Assembly (NCBI GenBank): GCA_964293305.1 | Contig: CAXYYO010000009.1 | Location: forward strand, 1-64,000 | DNA length: 64,000 bases | Source of the DNA: CALAGJ01 sp964293305 | GTDB lineage: Bacteria; Bacteroidota; Bacteroidia; Chitinophagales; Chitinophagaceae | Reading direction: 5' to 3' | Shown here: positions 35,323 to 45,442 of the stretch, one piece after another | Numbering within the stretch: the first letter of the stretch is position 1 | Layout of the letters: the number at the start of each line of letters is the position of its first letter | Position numbers and translations under genes: made by a program | The notes under the pieces: generated by a model | Told to the model about the DNA's origin: nothing | Databases searched by the model: none | The model's input: the letters and a program-made list of their open reading frames with translations, nothing else

Positions 35323-36840
35323 TTATTCGAGTTTTGAAAAATGATAAGCATCATATTCAATAAAGTCGTTGATTTTAATGTCTATGCCTGTTACACTGTT
35401 TTGGTTTGTAATAAATTTCACTGGAAATATTCCATAAGCATGATTACTAAAACTAATGCGCCATTCCTCATTATCCATATAATCTAAATAGCCATAAAGA
35501 CCATCATGCCCTTCAAATTTTATTTTGATTTTATTGCCATCAGGCATCATGGTAATGTTTCCATATAATTGATTATTATAAGTGCCTGTATAAGCAGTCA
35601 TTTCCTCAGGAGGTAATTTGCCTTTTACTCTTGCTGCCATGGCATCAGCAAGCTGATAAGTCTCTTCCATATCGGATAGAAATTCTGGTAAACTTTTCTT
35701 GCTCCTATTTTGATAGGGCAAATTAAAATAGGCATCCAAAATTTGCAGACGAAGCAACTCAAAAAAACTTTGGTTATCATTATTTGTAAAAATAGCAATC
35801 GCTAAATTTTCCTCTGGCACAAAGCAGGTATTCGTTACAAAACCATCTGCACCACCTGTATGCCAAAATATTTGGCGGCCAGCATAGTCCTGTACGAATA
35901 CACCAAGACCATATCCTAAAAAATTTGAAGGAATGGTGGTGGACTTTTTGCTTCTTACAATAGTTTCCATATTTCTGGTGCGCTGTAGTACCTGCCAAGG
36001 TAAAATCCTGCGGCCTTCATACCTACCACTATCCAACTGCATTTGTAGCCATTTTGAAATATCGCTAACACAACTTACTAAGCTGGTAGCCGGTGCAAGA
36101 TTATCAATGTTGTCGTATGGTAGTTTTTGTAAGGTTCTATAAAAGCTATTGCTGTATGGAGTAGCTGCATTGGGCATTGCTTTCATATTATTCCCCAGGG
36201 TATGTGTTTGACTCATACCAAGTGGTTGAATGATGCTATCATATACATACACTTCCCATGGTATTTTTACAGCAGCCTGTATCACTTCCCCTGCTGTAAG
36301 AAAACAACTATTACAATATCCATAGGATTGTCTGAATGCTGTAGATGGTGGCATCAGTTGCATTTTATTCATAATGCCTGCTCTACTCAAATCACTGTTC
36401 CAAAAAGTAAAATCGCCTTGAAAAGTTTTTGTGCCTATACGATGGCTAAGCATATCCCTGATATTTACCAATGCAGTTGTATGGGCATCGTATAACTGAA
36501 AACCGGGAAAATATTTTGTGATTTTATCATCCAATGAAATTTTTTTGTTGTATTCAAGATGGGCCAATGCTGTACCTGTAAATAATTTACTGTTGCTGGC
36601 TATCATGAATAAGGTATTTTCATCCACCCTTTTTTTTGTTTCAAGATTTTCTACACCATAGCCTTTCATCATCACGGTTTTGCCATCTTTTAGAATGACT
36701 ATAGCCAAGCCGGGTATATGCCAATCCTTTATACCTTCTTCAATATAATTATTAATACTATCTTTTATAAAAGCAGGTTGACTATGAAGTGTTGAAAAGA
36801 AAATGGATAGGATTGAAATTAAAAAAAATCTTCGTTGCAT
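35323..36840 (-). CDS. Class C beta-lactamase-fold serine hydrolase
   Basis: This 505-residue secreted protein has a signal peptide (MQRRFFLISILSIFFSTLHS). The penicillin-binding/class C beta-lactamase domain covers about residues 25-370: SxxK in IASNSKLFTG, the Y-x-N-type triad in YGYCNSC, and the HTGG box that replaces KTG. The C-terminal 110 residues (TYNNQLYGNITMMPDGNKIKI...) resemble the DUF3471 beta domain often attached to these hydrolases. Such proteins are more often esterases or D-aminopeptidases than true beta-lactamases. It is a single gene. Confidence 0.87.
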   Translation of the reverse strand: MQRRFFLISILSIFFSTLHSQPAFIKDSINNYIEEGIKDWHIPGLAIVILKDGKTVMMKGYGVENLETKKRVDENTLFMIASNSKLFTGTALAHLEYNKKISLDDKITKYFPGFQLYDAHTTALVNIRDMLSHRIGTKTFQGDFTFWNSDLSRAGIMNKMQLMPPSTAFRQSYGYCNSCFLTAGEVIQAAVKIPWEVYVYDSIIQPLGMSQTHTLGNNMKAMPNAATPYSNSFYRTLQKLPYDNIDNLAPATSLVSCVSDISKWLQMQLDSGRYEGRRILPWQVLQRTRNMETIVRSKKSTTIPSNFLGYGLGVFVQDYAGRQIFWHTGGADGFVTNTCFVPEENLAIAIFTNNDNQSFFELLRLQILDAYFNLPYQNRSKKSLPEFLSDMEETYQLADAMAARVKGKLPPEEMTAYTGTYNNQLYGNITMMPDGNKIKIKFEGHDGLYGYLDYMDNEEWRISFSNHAYGIFPVKFITNQNSVTGIDIKINDFIEYDAYHFSKLE

Positions 36841-37200
36841 ATAAATATTTTGATTTCAAATATATATGATAAAAGAGAAAGCAATAATAAAGGTAATTTA
36901 TAATGCTCCTTTATGTTTATGTAGGATTACAATAGAAAAATTAATTCAAAACTAAAATTTTTCTTTGGTGGCTTTGAAATAGCCTTTTATACAGAATTTT
37001 TTCAAATAGACAAGTATGAATGGTATCAACTTTTTATTGCATTTCTATTCAAGATCATTTTATTAAACTATCAAAATTTTAAACATAGAATCCTATCTCT
37101 TTTAACCTGACACAAGAAGTACAAAATAGATATCTAGAGCTATGTACTTATGAAAAATTTATTTTATCCGGGATAAATAAAATTATACATAATGATATCT
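36841..37200. other. 360-base gap between two minus-strand genes
   Basis: The sequence is AT-rich. A 62-codon plus-strand frame (36925-37110) lacks any ATG, GTG or TTG near its beginning and looks like chance or a fragment. No repeat or terminator was seen. Confidence 0.4.
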
Positions 37201-38121
37201 CTATAAAATTTTTAAAACACTTTGCACAAGTTCATCGTCTGTGATGTCCTTCGGTATAAATTGTTCACCCGATACTTTTTCATACAAAGCAATATACCTT
37301 TTTGAAATAGTATCAATCCACTCATCTGTCATGTGGGGTATGATCTGGCCTTCTTTACCCATAAAATCATTGGCCATGAGCCATTCCCTTACAAATTCTT
37401 TACTAAGTTGTTGTTGTTTTTCACCATTAACTTGTCTTTCATCAAATCCATCGGCATAAAAATATCGGCTACTATCAGGCGTATGAATTTCATCCATCAG
37501 GATTATAGCCTGATCATATAAGCCAAATTCATATTTCGTATCTGCCAGTATCAGTCCTTGTTTTTGAGCTATGACTTTACCTCTTTCGAAAAGCGCTAAA
37601 GCGTAGTTACTTATGGCATCCCATTGCGCAGCAGTACAAAGTCCTTGTGCTATAATTGATGCAGGGTCAATATCTTCATCATGGCCTGCGGCAGCTTTTG
37701 TACTTGGCGTAATGATAGGATTTGGAAAAGCATCATTTTCTTTTAGTCCTTCTGGCATTTGTGCTCCGCACAATATTCTTTGGCCCGCTTTATAAGTACG
37801 CCATGCATGGCCAACCAAGTGGCCTCTAACTACCATTTCTATTTTGAAAGGAATACATTTTAAGCCATAAGAAACAGTAGGTGCAGGTACTTGTAGCAAC
37901 CAATTGTTACAAATATCTTTTGTAGCATCCAGCATAAACGCAGCAAGCTGATTGAGCACCTGACCCTTATAAGGTATTGGTTTTGGAAGAATAACATCAA
38001 ATGCTGATATACGGTTACTGGCAATCATTACTAATCTGTCTGTACCAATGGTATATACATCTCTTACCTTTCCTGAATAAAAATTTGTTTGATCTGGAAA
38101 TGAATAATTTGCTTCTTTCAT
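37201..38121 (-). CDS. purC: SAICAR synthetase (phosphoribosylaminoimidazole-succinocarboxamide synthase)
   Basis: PurC (306 residues) joins aspartate to CAIR in purine synthesis. Motifs are FYSGKVRDVYTIG (ATP-binding loop), ASNRISAFDVILPKPIPYKGQVLNQL, MVVRGHLVGHAWRTYK and LADTKYEFGL. The start at 38121 (MKEANYSF) is preferred over one 27 bases upstream because the promoter box lies 4 bases before it. purQ is also in this window but 15 kb away, so purine genes are scattered. Confidence 0.96.
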   Translation of the reverse strand: MKEANYSFPDQTNFYSGKVRDVYTIGTDRLVMIASNRISAFDVILPKPIPYKGQVLNQLAAFMLDATKDICNNWLLQVPAPTVSYGLKCIPFKIEMVVRGHLVGHAWRTYKAGQRILCGAQMPEGLKENDAFPNPIITPSTKAAAGHDEDIDPASIIAQGLCTAAQWDAISNYALALFERGKVIAQKQGLILADTKYEFGLYDQAIILMDEIHTPDSSRYFYADGFDERQVNGEKQQQLSKEFVREWLMANDFMGKEGQIIPHMTDEWIDTISKRYIALYEKVSGEQFIPKDITDDELVQSVLKIL

Positions 38122-38125
38122 TTGG

Positions 38126-38133
38126 CAAAAATA
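38126..38133 (-). promoter_or_regulatory. -7 box TATTTTTG directly before purC
   Basis: Read on the minus strand, TATTTTTG is followed by CCAA and the purC ATG. This excludes the longer 5' extension as translated sequence and predicts a leaderless or nearly leaderless transcript. Confidence 0.5.
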
Positions 38134-38268
38134 GACCCTGAAAAACACTATTTATAGCTTTAAAAAAAACTGTTCATATTTTTTTGCACAGGTATGTTAA
38201 TAATAATTTGTTAAAATTGAGTAACATGTGTTACCATTGTACTTTCATAACCAAACAGTTAGAATAAA

Positions 38269-41181
38269 ATGCGAAAGCTCACAAAGGCTCTGATGTTAAT
38301 GTTAGGCATGGTTTGTATAGCCGGACAATCATTTGCACAGGCCACAATCACCGTATCCGGAAACGTAAAAAACAGTAAATCGAAAGAAAGTATTGCAGCA
38401 GTGTCTGTAATGGTGAAAGGCACAAATGATGGCACTTTCACAGATGACAAAGGAAATTTTAAGTTGTACACCACGGCCACTCCTCCGTTTACACTGATCA
38501 TAAGTTCAGTGGGTTTTGCAGCTAAAGAAGTAAATGTGGATGCAGCAGGCGCTACTATGAATGTAGAACTTGATGTATCATTTTCTTTGGGTCAGGACAT
38601 TGTGGTAGCGGCAAGCCGCTTGCCAGAGCGTATTTTGGAGGCACCTGTATCCATTGAAAGGGTTACAGCAAGTCAAATTAGAAATATTCCCGGTGCAGGT
38701 TATTACGAAGCTTTAAATAACCTAAAGGGTGTAGATGTGGTTACTTCAAGTATCACATTTAAAACAGTGAGTACACGTGGCTTTAATGGAAGTGGAAACC
38801 TCCGTTTTAACCAGTTGGTAGATGGCATGGACAATACAGCTCCTGCACTCAATTTTTCTGTAAGTAATATTGTTGGTCTTACAGAATTAGATGTGGACAA
38901 TATGGAATTACTCTCTGGCCCATCTTCTGCATTGTATGGTAGTGGTGGTCAAAATGGTACTTTATTAATTAATAGTAAAGACCCATTTAAATACCAAGGA
39001 GTAAGTTTGATAGTAAAGCAAGGTGTAATGCATTTAGGCGATGAAGCCAGAAATGATGCCACTTTATTTCAAAACTATGTATTACGCTGGGGTCAAAAAA
39101 TTTCAGATAAATTCGCTTTTAAAATTGGTGCGGAATACATGAAAACTGATGACTGGGTGGCAGATGATAAAAGCAACTTAGCCAGAAATAATGTATTGAG
39201 TAATTTAAAATCAGGAGACCGTAATAGTGATCCAAACTATGATGGTGTAAATGTATTGGGCGATGAAGCAAGTGCTAGTTTAAATGGCGTGGCACTTGGC
39301 GGAATATTTGGACCCGGTAATTTAAGACTTTCGACAGATATTGGAACTCTAGCCAGTCTGGGCTTATTAGATCCTTCAGATGGAATAGATGCTACTGAGA
39401 ATGGTACAATTATCGGATATTATGCTGGTCAGTTAGGAAACCCCGAATTTGGAGCTTTGCCACTATTTGCAAGAGGTGTAATCAACGGATCTTATAGAAA
39501 CGCTGATGGCTCGGAAATTTTAGTAAGCCGCACCGGTTATGATGAAGGGGATATTGTTGACTATAATTCATTTAATTTCAAAGTATCTGGTGGTTTGTAT
39601 TACAAAATAACAAATACACTTACAGCATCACTTACGGGTAACTGGGGTAATGGTACCACTGTTTATACCGGTGCAGATAGGTATAGCATCAAGAACTTTA
39701 CAATGGGCCAATATAGACTCGAACTTAAAAATAAAAATTGGTTCTTAAGAGGTTATACTACACAGGAAAATTCAGGTGATTCTTATGCTTCAACGCTTGC
39801 AGCTTTAGGTGTAAATAATGCTTGGAAAGATAATAGTCAATGGTTTGGAGAGTACGCTGCAAACTATAGTGGTGCTGCAATAGGAGGTGCTGATCCTGCT
39901 ACAGCTCATGGAGCATCCAGAGCAGCGGCAGATGTAGGAAGATTAACACCTGGTACAAAAGAGTTTCAAGATGCATTCAATACAATCATTACTACTCCAA
40001 TCAGCCAAGGTGGTGCTCAATTTGCAGATCAAAGTGATCTTTGGCATTTTGAAGGACAGTACAATTTTACTGAGGCTATTAAAGTTATGGATGTGTTGGT
40101 AGGAGCAAATTATAGAACATTTATTTTAAATTCTGAAGGTACCATTTTCGCAGATACTGCAGGAAAAATTAATATTGGTGAATATGGTGGTTATGTACAA
40201 TTAAAGAAAACATTATTTAATGATGTATTAAACTTGTCAGCTACCGGAAGATATGATAAAAATGAAAATTTTGAAGGCCGTTTTACACCGAGATTTGGTG
40301 CTAGTATAAAAGTAGCAAAAGACAATAATGTAAGACTTTCATTACAACAAGCATATCGTTTTCCAAGTAACCAAGATCAGTGGATAAACCTACAAACTCC
40401 GGGCACATTTTTAATCGGTGGGCTACCTGGTTTTGCAGAGTATTATAATTTTTCTGGCAATCCTGTATTTACAGCTGAAAGTGTTGGTGAAGCACGTGCT
40501 TCATCTGATCCTACTAAGCTTGTACAAGCTGATTTTGTACCGGTAAAACCAGAAATTGTAAATACTTTTGAAATTGGTTACAGAGGTCTTATTACCAAAA
40601 ATTTCTTGGTTGATGCTTATTTCTACACTAGCAAATACACTGATTTTATTGCACGTGCTGCCGTGGCAAGAGGCTATAGTGGCAATCCACTTACCAGTCC
40701 AGCTGAAGTCTTAAATCCATTTACAAGCACAAACTATTCATTTGTAACTAATAGTTCAAATGATGTAAAGGCAATTGGTTGGGGTATAAGTATGGAATAT
40801 CGCACAAATAGTGGCTTCAACATTATGGGAAATATATATGGTGATGAACTTCGTGATGTAGAAGAAGGTCTTGTTACATTTTTCAACACCCCAAAACTAC
40901 GTTTTAACTTAGGTTTGGGTAATTCAGATGTTTATAAAGGTTTGGGCTTTAATATGGTTTATCGTTGGCAGGACAATATCTATTGGGAAGGCACTTTTGG
41001 TAGTGGAGACATTCCATCATTTGGTGTAATGGATGCTGCTATCAGCTACAAACTTCCTAAAACAAAACATCAGATAAAAATTGGTGGTCAAAACCTGTTT
41101 AATAATTATTACAGAAATGCATTTGGAAATCCTTATGTAGGTGGTCTATACTATATCAGTTTAGGCTATAATGTACTATAA
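38269..41181 (+). CDS. TonB-dependent outer-membrane receptor (SusC-like N-terminus)
   Basis: This 970-residue protein has a signal peptide ending near SFAQ, a CarboxypepD_reg-like domain (about residues 25-100, ITVSGNVKNSKSKESIAAVSVMVKG), a plug domain (about 115-235, VSIERVTASQIRNIPGAGYYEALNNLKGV ... GPSSALYGSGGQNGTLLI) and a C-terminal 22-strand barrel ending in an aromatic residue pattern (YISLGYNVL). It imports a large substrate with energy from TonB; the substrate is unknown. No SusD partner gene follows, so it is not a standard polysaccharide utilisation pair. A strong terminator closes it. Confidence 0.9.
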   Translation: MRKLTKALMLMLGMVCIAGQSFAQATITVSGNVKNSKSKESIAAVSVMVKGTNDGTFTDDKGNFKLYTTATPPFTLIISSVGFAAKEVNVDAAGATMNVELDVSFSLGQDIVVAASRLPERILEAPVSIERVTASQIRNIPGAGYYEALNNLKGVDVVTSSITFKTVSTRGFNGSGNLRFNQLVDGMDNTAPALNFSVSNIVGLTELDVDNMELLSGPSSALYGSGGQNGTLLINSKDPFKYQGVSLIVKQGVMHLGDEARNDATLFQNYVLRWGQKISDKFAFKIGAEYMKTDDWVADDKSNLARNNVLSNLKSGDRNSDPNYDGVNVLGDEASASLNGVALGGIFGPGNLRLSTDIGTLASLGLLDPSDGIDATENGTIIGYYAGQLGNPEFGALPLFARGVINGSYRNADGSEILVSRTGYDEGDIVDYNSFNFKVSGGLYYKITNTLTASLTGNWGNGTTVYTGADRYSIKNFTMGQYRLELKNKNWFLRGYTTQENSGDSYASTLAALGVNNAWKDNSQWFGEYAANYSGAAIGGADPATAHGASRAAADVGRLTPGTKEFQDAFNTIITTPISQGGAQFADQSDLWHFEGQYNFTEAIKVMDVLVGANYRTFILNSEGTIFADTAGKINIGEYGGYVQLKKTLFNDVLNLSATGRYDKNENFEGRFTPRFGASIKVAKDNNVRLSLQQAYRFPSNQDQWINLQTPGTFLIGGLPGFAEYYNFSGNPVFTAESVGEARASSDPTKLVQADFVPVKPEIVNTFEIGYRGLITKNFLVDAYFYTSKYTDFIARAAVARGYSGNPLTSPAEVLNPFTSTNYSFVTNSSNDVKAIGWGISMEYRTNSGFNIMGNIYGDELRDVEEGLVTFFNTPKLRFNLGLGNSDVYKGLGFNMVYRWQDNIYWEGTFGSGDIPSFGVMDAAISYKLPKTKHQIKIGGQNLFNNYYRNAFGNPYVGGLYYISLGYNVL

Positions 41182-41201
41182 ATATATACTTTGGTATATT
41201 G

Positions 41202-41233
41202 AAAACCCCGCTCAATGCGGGGTTTTTCTTTTT
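41202..41233 (+). terminator. Terminator after the TonB-dependent receptor gene
   Basis: A perfect 10-bp stem AAAACCCCGC/GCGGGGTTTT (41202-41211 and 41217-41226) with loop TCAAT runs into further T residues. Confidence 0.92.
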
Positions 41234-41280
41234 TAACTTACCTTACATCAAAATAGGTAAAAGATACAAATAACTACAGC

Positions 41281-41288
41281 TACTTTTG
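41281..41288 (+). promoter_or_regulatory. -7 box TACTTTTG directly before the DUF5686 gene
   Basis: TACTTTTG ends 4 bases before ATG 41293 (spacer CAGC), the same spacing and spacer as at 58289. Confidence 0.5.
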
Positions 41289-41292
41289 CAGC

Positions 41293-43782
41293 ATGCAATT
41301 TGGTAGATCTATCATAACCCTTTTTTTATTTTTTGTACTATCCATTTCAAAGAGTGCTGCACAGTCAAATATTATACAGGGGAATGTACTAGATAAACAA
41401 AGTGAAGACCCCATACCGTTTGCAAGTGTACGATTACAAATAAGGGGAAAGGGTTCTTTAACAGATACTTTGGGTCATTTTTCCATTGCACTATATCAAT
41501 GGCCGGCAGATGATACTTTAATTATCAGCAGTGTGGGCTACTTGCCACGCTCCATTCCATGTTCAAAACTCAAAGATTCTGCATCAATTTCTATACTTTT
41601 AGAAGTAGCCCCACCGGTTGTGACGGCTGTGGTTAAAGCAAAATACAACCGTTCTTTATGGTTTTGGAGAAAAATTATTTCTAAAAAACCAATTAATGAT
41701 CGTAAGCAATATGAAAATTTTGGGTACGAAGTTTATAATAAACTGGAACTAGACCTTAACAATATAGATATTAATCAGCTAGAGGAAAATAAGTTACTAA
41801 AGCACTACTCATTTATACTTCAATATGCGGATTCTACCTCCGAAAAAACCCCCTATTTACCTGTGTACCTCACAGAAACATTGAGTGATTACTATTTTCA
41901 GGAAGCCCCAAGAAAAACACGTGAAGTAATAAAAGCAAATAATACTAATGGTATTGATAATGAAAGTATTATTAAACAACTGGGTGTCACCTACCAAAAC
42001 ATAAATGTTTATAATAATGTGTTGCCTGTTTTTGATAAACAATTTATAAGTCCATTGCATGATAATGCAGATAACTTTTATAATTTTAAATTAGCGGATA
42101 CGCAATATCTCGGTGGAAAACGATTGGTACATCTATTTTTTACGCCAAAGCATCCAGGAGAAAATACATTTACCGGTGACTGTTGGGTACATGACACCAC
42201 ATTTGCCATACAGAAAATTACTATGCGTCCTGCCATGGATGCCAATATCAATTTTATAACCGGTCTATCAATGATTCAGGAATATAAACTGGTATCAGAC
42301 TCTATATGGTTTTTATATAAAGATAAATTTGTTGCAGATATATCACCGTTGGGAAAAAAGAACTTAGGTTTTAAAGCAAGAAAAACAACCACCTATAAAA
42401 ATGTTATTTTAAACAATGAAGAGATAAAAAAACTATTGGCTGAAAATAAATCTAATGAAGAAATCATTTTATTAACAGCCACTGGCAACAAGCCTGATAG
42501 CTTTTGGATGGATAATAGACATGAACCGCTAAATAAGGATGAAAAGGCTGTGTATGCAATCCTTGATACGCTTACAAGAGATAAAAAATTTATACATACC
42601 AGAAATGCTATTAATTTTCTAACTACAGGCACGAAAGATATTGGCAAAATACGCATTGGCCCATGGTATAACTGGATTACAGGTAATGTGTATGAAGGCA
42701 CACGTTTAAGATTTGACCTTACAACAAACAGAAAATTCAGCGATCATTTAAACCTAAGCGGTTATGTAGCTTATGGTTTTACAGACCAGAAACCAAAAGG
42801 CATGTTTCAGGTAAAATATTTATTTAAAAGAGAGCCCTGGACTGTATTAAATTTTTACATTAAATCGGATCTTGATAATGGACAGGTTTCTTATGACCAA
42901 TTAGGAAGTGACAATGTATTTGGTTTATTACTCAGGAAGCCAAATCTGCCTTTCAAATTTCAACGGGTGGAGGAGCAGAAACTTGATTTTTATAGAGAAA
43001 GTTATAATGGATTTGCGTTTGGTTTAAGCACATCTCACAAACAATATACTGCAATACTCAATTTGCCAGAGGCATCCTTGTTTCCAACAAAAGTGGGAAC
43101 TGCCTTTAATAATTTTGAAACTGCAATAAGATTTCGGTATGCATACCAAGAGCGGAGAATTGAAGATAATTTTCTAAGAGTAAGTGGTGGAAGTCTTTAT
43201 CCCATAGTTGATGCAAAAATTGCTAAAGGTTGGCCAGGTATGATGGGCAGCAGCTATGCTTATACCAAAGCTGATATTTCAATTTCAGATTATTTACCAG
43301 CGGCACCTTATGGCATATTTTATTATAACCTCTTTGCAGGGAAAGTTTGGGGAACTGTACCTTATCAATTGTTGGATATCCAACCCGGAAATGAATGGTA
43401 TTATTACAGCAAATATTCCTTCAATCTGATGAATCGTTTTGAATACCTCACTGATAGATATGCCGGTTTTAATGTGGAGCATAACATTGGCTCTGGCATG
43501 TTTCGCTGGTTTGGTTTTACAAGAAAATTGAAGCTTAGACAACTCTGGAACATAAAAGGTGTGGTAGGCGATTTGAGTAATGAAAATGAACAACTCAACT
43601 ATGTGGGAAATTTTCCTTTTACACCACTAAATAATAAACTCTATATAGAAGCCGGAACAGGTATTGATAATATCTTTAAATTCTTTAGGATAGATTTTAT
43701 ATGGCGTGTGCTTCCAAGTCCTCTACCCGAAAACAATGCTCAAAAATTCGGGGTATTTATGGGTTTCCACCTTAGTTTATAA
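41293..43782 (+). CDS. DUF5686 family outer-membrane protein
   Basis: The protein has 829 residues with a signal peptide (to KSAAQS), a CarboxypepD_reg-like domain (about residues 25-110, IIQGNVLDKQSEDPIPFASVRL) and a long DUF5686 region. The last ~350 residues have alternating hydrophobic strands and end in FGVFMGFHLSL, as expected for an outer-membrane barrel. The family is Bacteroidota-specific, with no proven function. It is transcribed alone between a terminator and a convergent small gene. Confidence 0.85.
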   Translation: MQFGRSIITLFLFFVLSISKSAAQSNIIQGNVLDKQSEDPIPFASVRLQIRGKGSLTDTLGHFSIALYQWPADDTLIISSVGYLPRSIPCSKLKDSASISILLEVAPPVVTAVVKAKYNRSLWFWRKIISKKPINDRKQYENFGYEVYNKLELDLNNIDINQLEENKLLKHYSFILQYADSTSEKTPYLPVYLTETLSDYYFQEAPRKTREVIKANNTNGIDNESIIKQLGVTYQNINVYNNVLPVFDKQFISPLHDNADNFYNFKLADTQYLGGKRLVHLFFTPKHPGENTFTGDCWVHDTTFAIQKITMRPAMDANINFITGLSMIQEYKLVSDSIWFLYKDKFVADISPLGKKNLGFKARKTTTYKNVILNNEEIKKLLAENKSNEEIILLTATGNKPDSFWMDNRHEPLNKDEKAVYAILDTLTRDKKFIHTRNAINFLTTGTKDIGKIRIGPWYNWITGNVYEGTRLRFDLTTNRKFSDHLNLSGYVAYGFTDQKPKGMFQVKYLFKREPWTVLNFYIKSDLDNGQVSYDQLGSDNVFGLLLRKPNLPFKFQRVEEQKLDFYRESYNGFAFGLSTSHKQYTAILNLPEASLFPTKVGTAFNNFETAIRFRYAYQERRIEDNFLRVSGGSLYPIVDAKIAKGWPGMMGSSYAYTKADISISDYLPAAPYGIFYYNLFAGKVWGTVPYQLLDIQPGNEWYYYSKYSFNLMNRFEYLTDRYAGFNVEHNIGSGMFRWFGFTRKLKLRQLWNIKGVVGDLSNENEQLNYVGNFPFTPLNNKLYIEAGTGIDNIFKFFRIDFIWRVLPSPLPENNAQKFGVFMGFHLSL

Positions 43783-43789
43783 GTATGAT

Positions 43790-44017
43790 TTAACCATGAA
43801 TTTCACTTATAATTTCCTTTTCTCTTCGCCACCATTTTATACCAATAAAAGCACCTATGGCAAGTGGGGTAAGCATGAGATAAACAATTCCCGCATTTAA
43901 GCCCTTTGCTGGTCCTTCTCCTAATTGTGATGCCGTTTTTGTGCAAATGGAACATTGGGCATTCACTGAAATTTCGATGAAAGTAAAAAGTACAAATAGC
44001 AAGAATATTTTTTTCAT
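43790..44017 (-). CDS. Small Cys-containing membrane protein
   Basis: The 75-residue protein has a signal peptide (MKKIFLLFVLFTFIEISVNA), a short CSICTK segment (a C-x-x-C pair), and one membrane helix (AGIVYLMLTPLAIGAFIGIKWW) with a charged C-terminus. I know similar short proteins with C-S-x-C-x-x-T-A-x-x-L-G-E-G-x-A-x-G-L-N-x-G-I from many Bacteroidota, where they are hypothetical. The CxxC may bind metal or form a disulfide. It is divergent from the PLP-enzyme gene. Confidence 0.75.
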   Translation of the reverse strand: MKKIFLLFVLFTFIEISVNAQCSICTKTASQLGEGPAKGLNAGIVYLMLTPLAIGAFIGIKWWRREKEIISEIHG

Positions 44018-44070
44018 ACGGGTGTAAAGTTAATAAGATTGTGCAGCTTTTATTATTTTGTGCAAGCAAA

Positions 44071-45363
44071 ATGGAAAGAAGAAGAAATTTTATAAAAAAA
44101 GCTGCTACACTCGCCGGAGTATGGGGAGGGGCATCCCTATTTAATGAACTACTTGCGGCTTCATATATCAACCATAATAAATCAGTAGCGCATTTATCGC
44201 CAACACAGCTAGCAATAGATGAAGACTATTGGTCTGTTATACAGCAAGCTTATACTGTAAACCCAAATATCATTAATCTAAATAATGGAGGGGTTAGCCC
44301 CTCACCAAGAATAGTACAGGAGGCTGTGGAGCGCTATAATAAATTGAGTAATGAAGGGCCTTCCTATTTTATGTGGAGAATATTAGATATGGGTCGTGAA
44401 CCACTGCGTCAAAAATTAGCACTGCTTGCAGGCGTGTCTGATGATGAAATAGCAATTAACAGAAACTCCACAGAGGCTTTGAATACAATCATATATGGCT
44501 TACCCTTACAAAAAGGGGATGAAGTAATTGGTTGTGTACAAGATTATCCAAATATGATACAAGCATGGAAACAAAGAGCACTGCGTGATGGGATAAGCTA
44601 TAAACAACTCAGTTTTAATTTTCCAATAGAGAATGATGCAGACATAGTAAATGCTTATGCAAATGCCATCACTCCACAAACTAAGTTAATTCATATTACA
44701 CATATCATAAATTGGGTAGGCCAGATAATGCCTGTGAGAAAAATTGCAGACATGGCTCATGCAAAAGGGATTGAAGTTTTGTGTGATGGTGCCCATTCCT
44801 TTGGATTACTTGATTTTAAAATACCAGATTTACAATGCGATTATTTTGGCACAAGCCTGCACAAGTTTCTAAGTGCCCCCATTGGTAGTGGTATGCTTTG
44901 GATGAAGAAAAACAAGATTGAAAAAATATGGCCATTGCTCTGTAATGATAAACCACAAAGTGCAGATATCAGAAAATTTGAAACATTGGGTACCAGAAGT
45001 TTTCCCATAGAGCAGGGTATTGGCGAAGCAATATTATTCCACGAAAGTATTGGAACAGCAAGGAAAGAAGCAAGGATTAGATACTTAAAAAATTATTGGG
45101 CAAATCAGGTAAAAGATTTGCCAAGGGTAAAATTGCATACATCACTATTGGATGCATTTTCCTGTGCAATATGTGGTATCAGTATTGAAGGTATGAAACC
45201 TGCCGCCTTAGATGCAGCACTCTTTAATGATTATAAAATTCATACGGTTGGTATAGAATGGGAAAATATAAGCTGTGTACGTATTACTCCACATGTTTAT
45301 ACCAGAATACAGGACCTCGATAAATTAATTGGTGCCATTAAGAAAATTACAAGGTTAAAGTAA
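44071..45363 (+). CDS. Tat-exported class V aminotransferase-fold PLP enzyme
   Basis: From the ATG at 44071 the protein has 430 residues; a GTG 30 bases upstream is less likely because the Tat signal begins M-E-R-R-R-N-F-I-K-K. The RRxFxK motif followed by a hydrophobic stretch (AATLAGVWGGASLF) and A-A-S predicts twin-arginine export, unusual for a PLP enzyme but known for this isopenicillin-N-epimerase/cysteine-desulfurase-like subgroup. PLP contacts: the Asp/His region CDGAHSFGLLDF and the Schiff-base Lys in GTSLHKFLSAPIGSG. The substrate is unknown. Confidence 0.85.
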   Translation: MERRRNFIKKAATLAGVWGGASLFNELLAASYINHNKSVAHLSPTQLAIDEDYWSVIQQAYTVNPNIINLNNGGVSPSPRIVQEAVERYNKLSNEGPSYFMWRILDMGREPLRQKLALLAGVSDDEIAINRNSTEALNTIIYGLPLQKGDEVIGCVQDYPNMIQAWKQRALRDGISYKQLSFNFPIENDADIVNAYANAITPQTKLIHITHIINWVGQIMPVRKIADMAHAKGIEVLCDGAHSFGLLDFKIPDLQCDYFGTSLHKFLSAPIGSGMLWMKKNKIEKIWPLLCNDKPQSADIRKFETLGTRSFPIEQGIGEAILFHESIGTARKEARIRYLKNYWANQVKDLPRVKLHTSLLDAFSCAICGISIEGMKPAALDAALFNDYKIHTVGIEWENISCVRITPHVYTRIQDLDKLIGAIKKITRLK

Positions 45364-45442
45364 AATCAAAATTAGGTATTTCACCTGAGCTAAAACCCAT
45401 AAATTCTGTAGAAAACAGCCTTACTGGTTTGATGGATAAAAA

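Noticed and set aside
35306..35325. A third end of the MITE-like repeat (GATAATGCAGTTGAAATTTATT-like) at the end of the hydrolase gene
   Set aside because: The match covers only about 20 bases and no second inverted end is found within 200 bases on either side. It may be chance, or a solo end.
36925..37110. 62-codon plus-strand frame in the gap before purC
   Set aside because: It has no start codon and is Phe/Ile/Lys-rich as expected from AT-rich sequence; no homology can be argued by eye.
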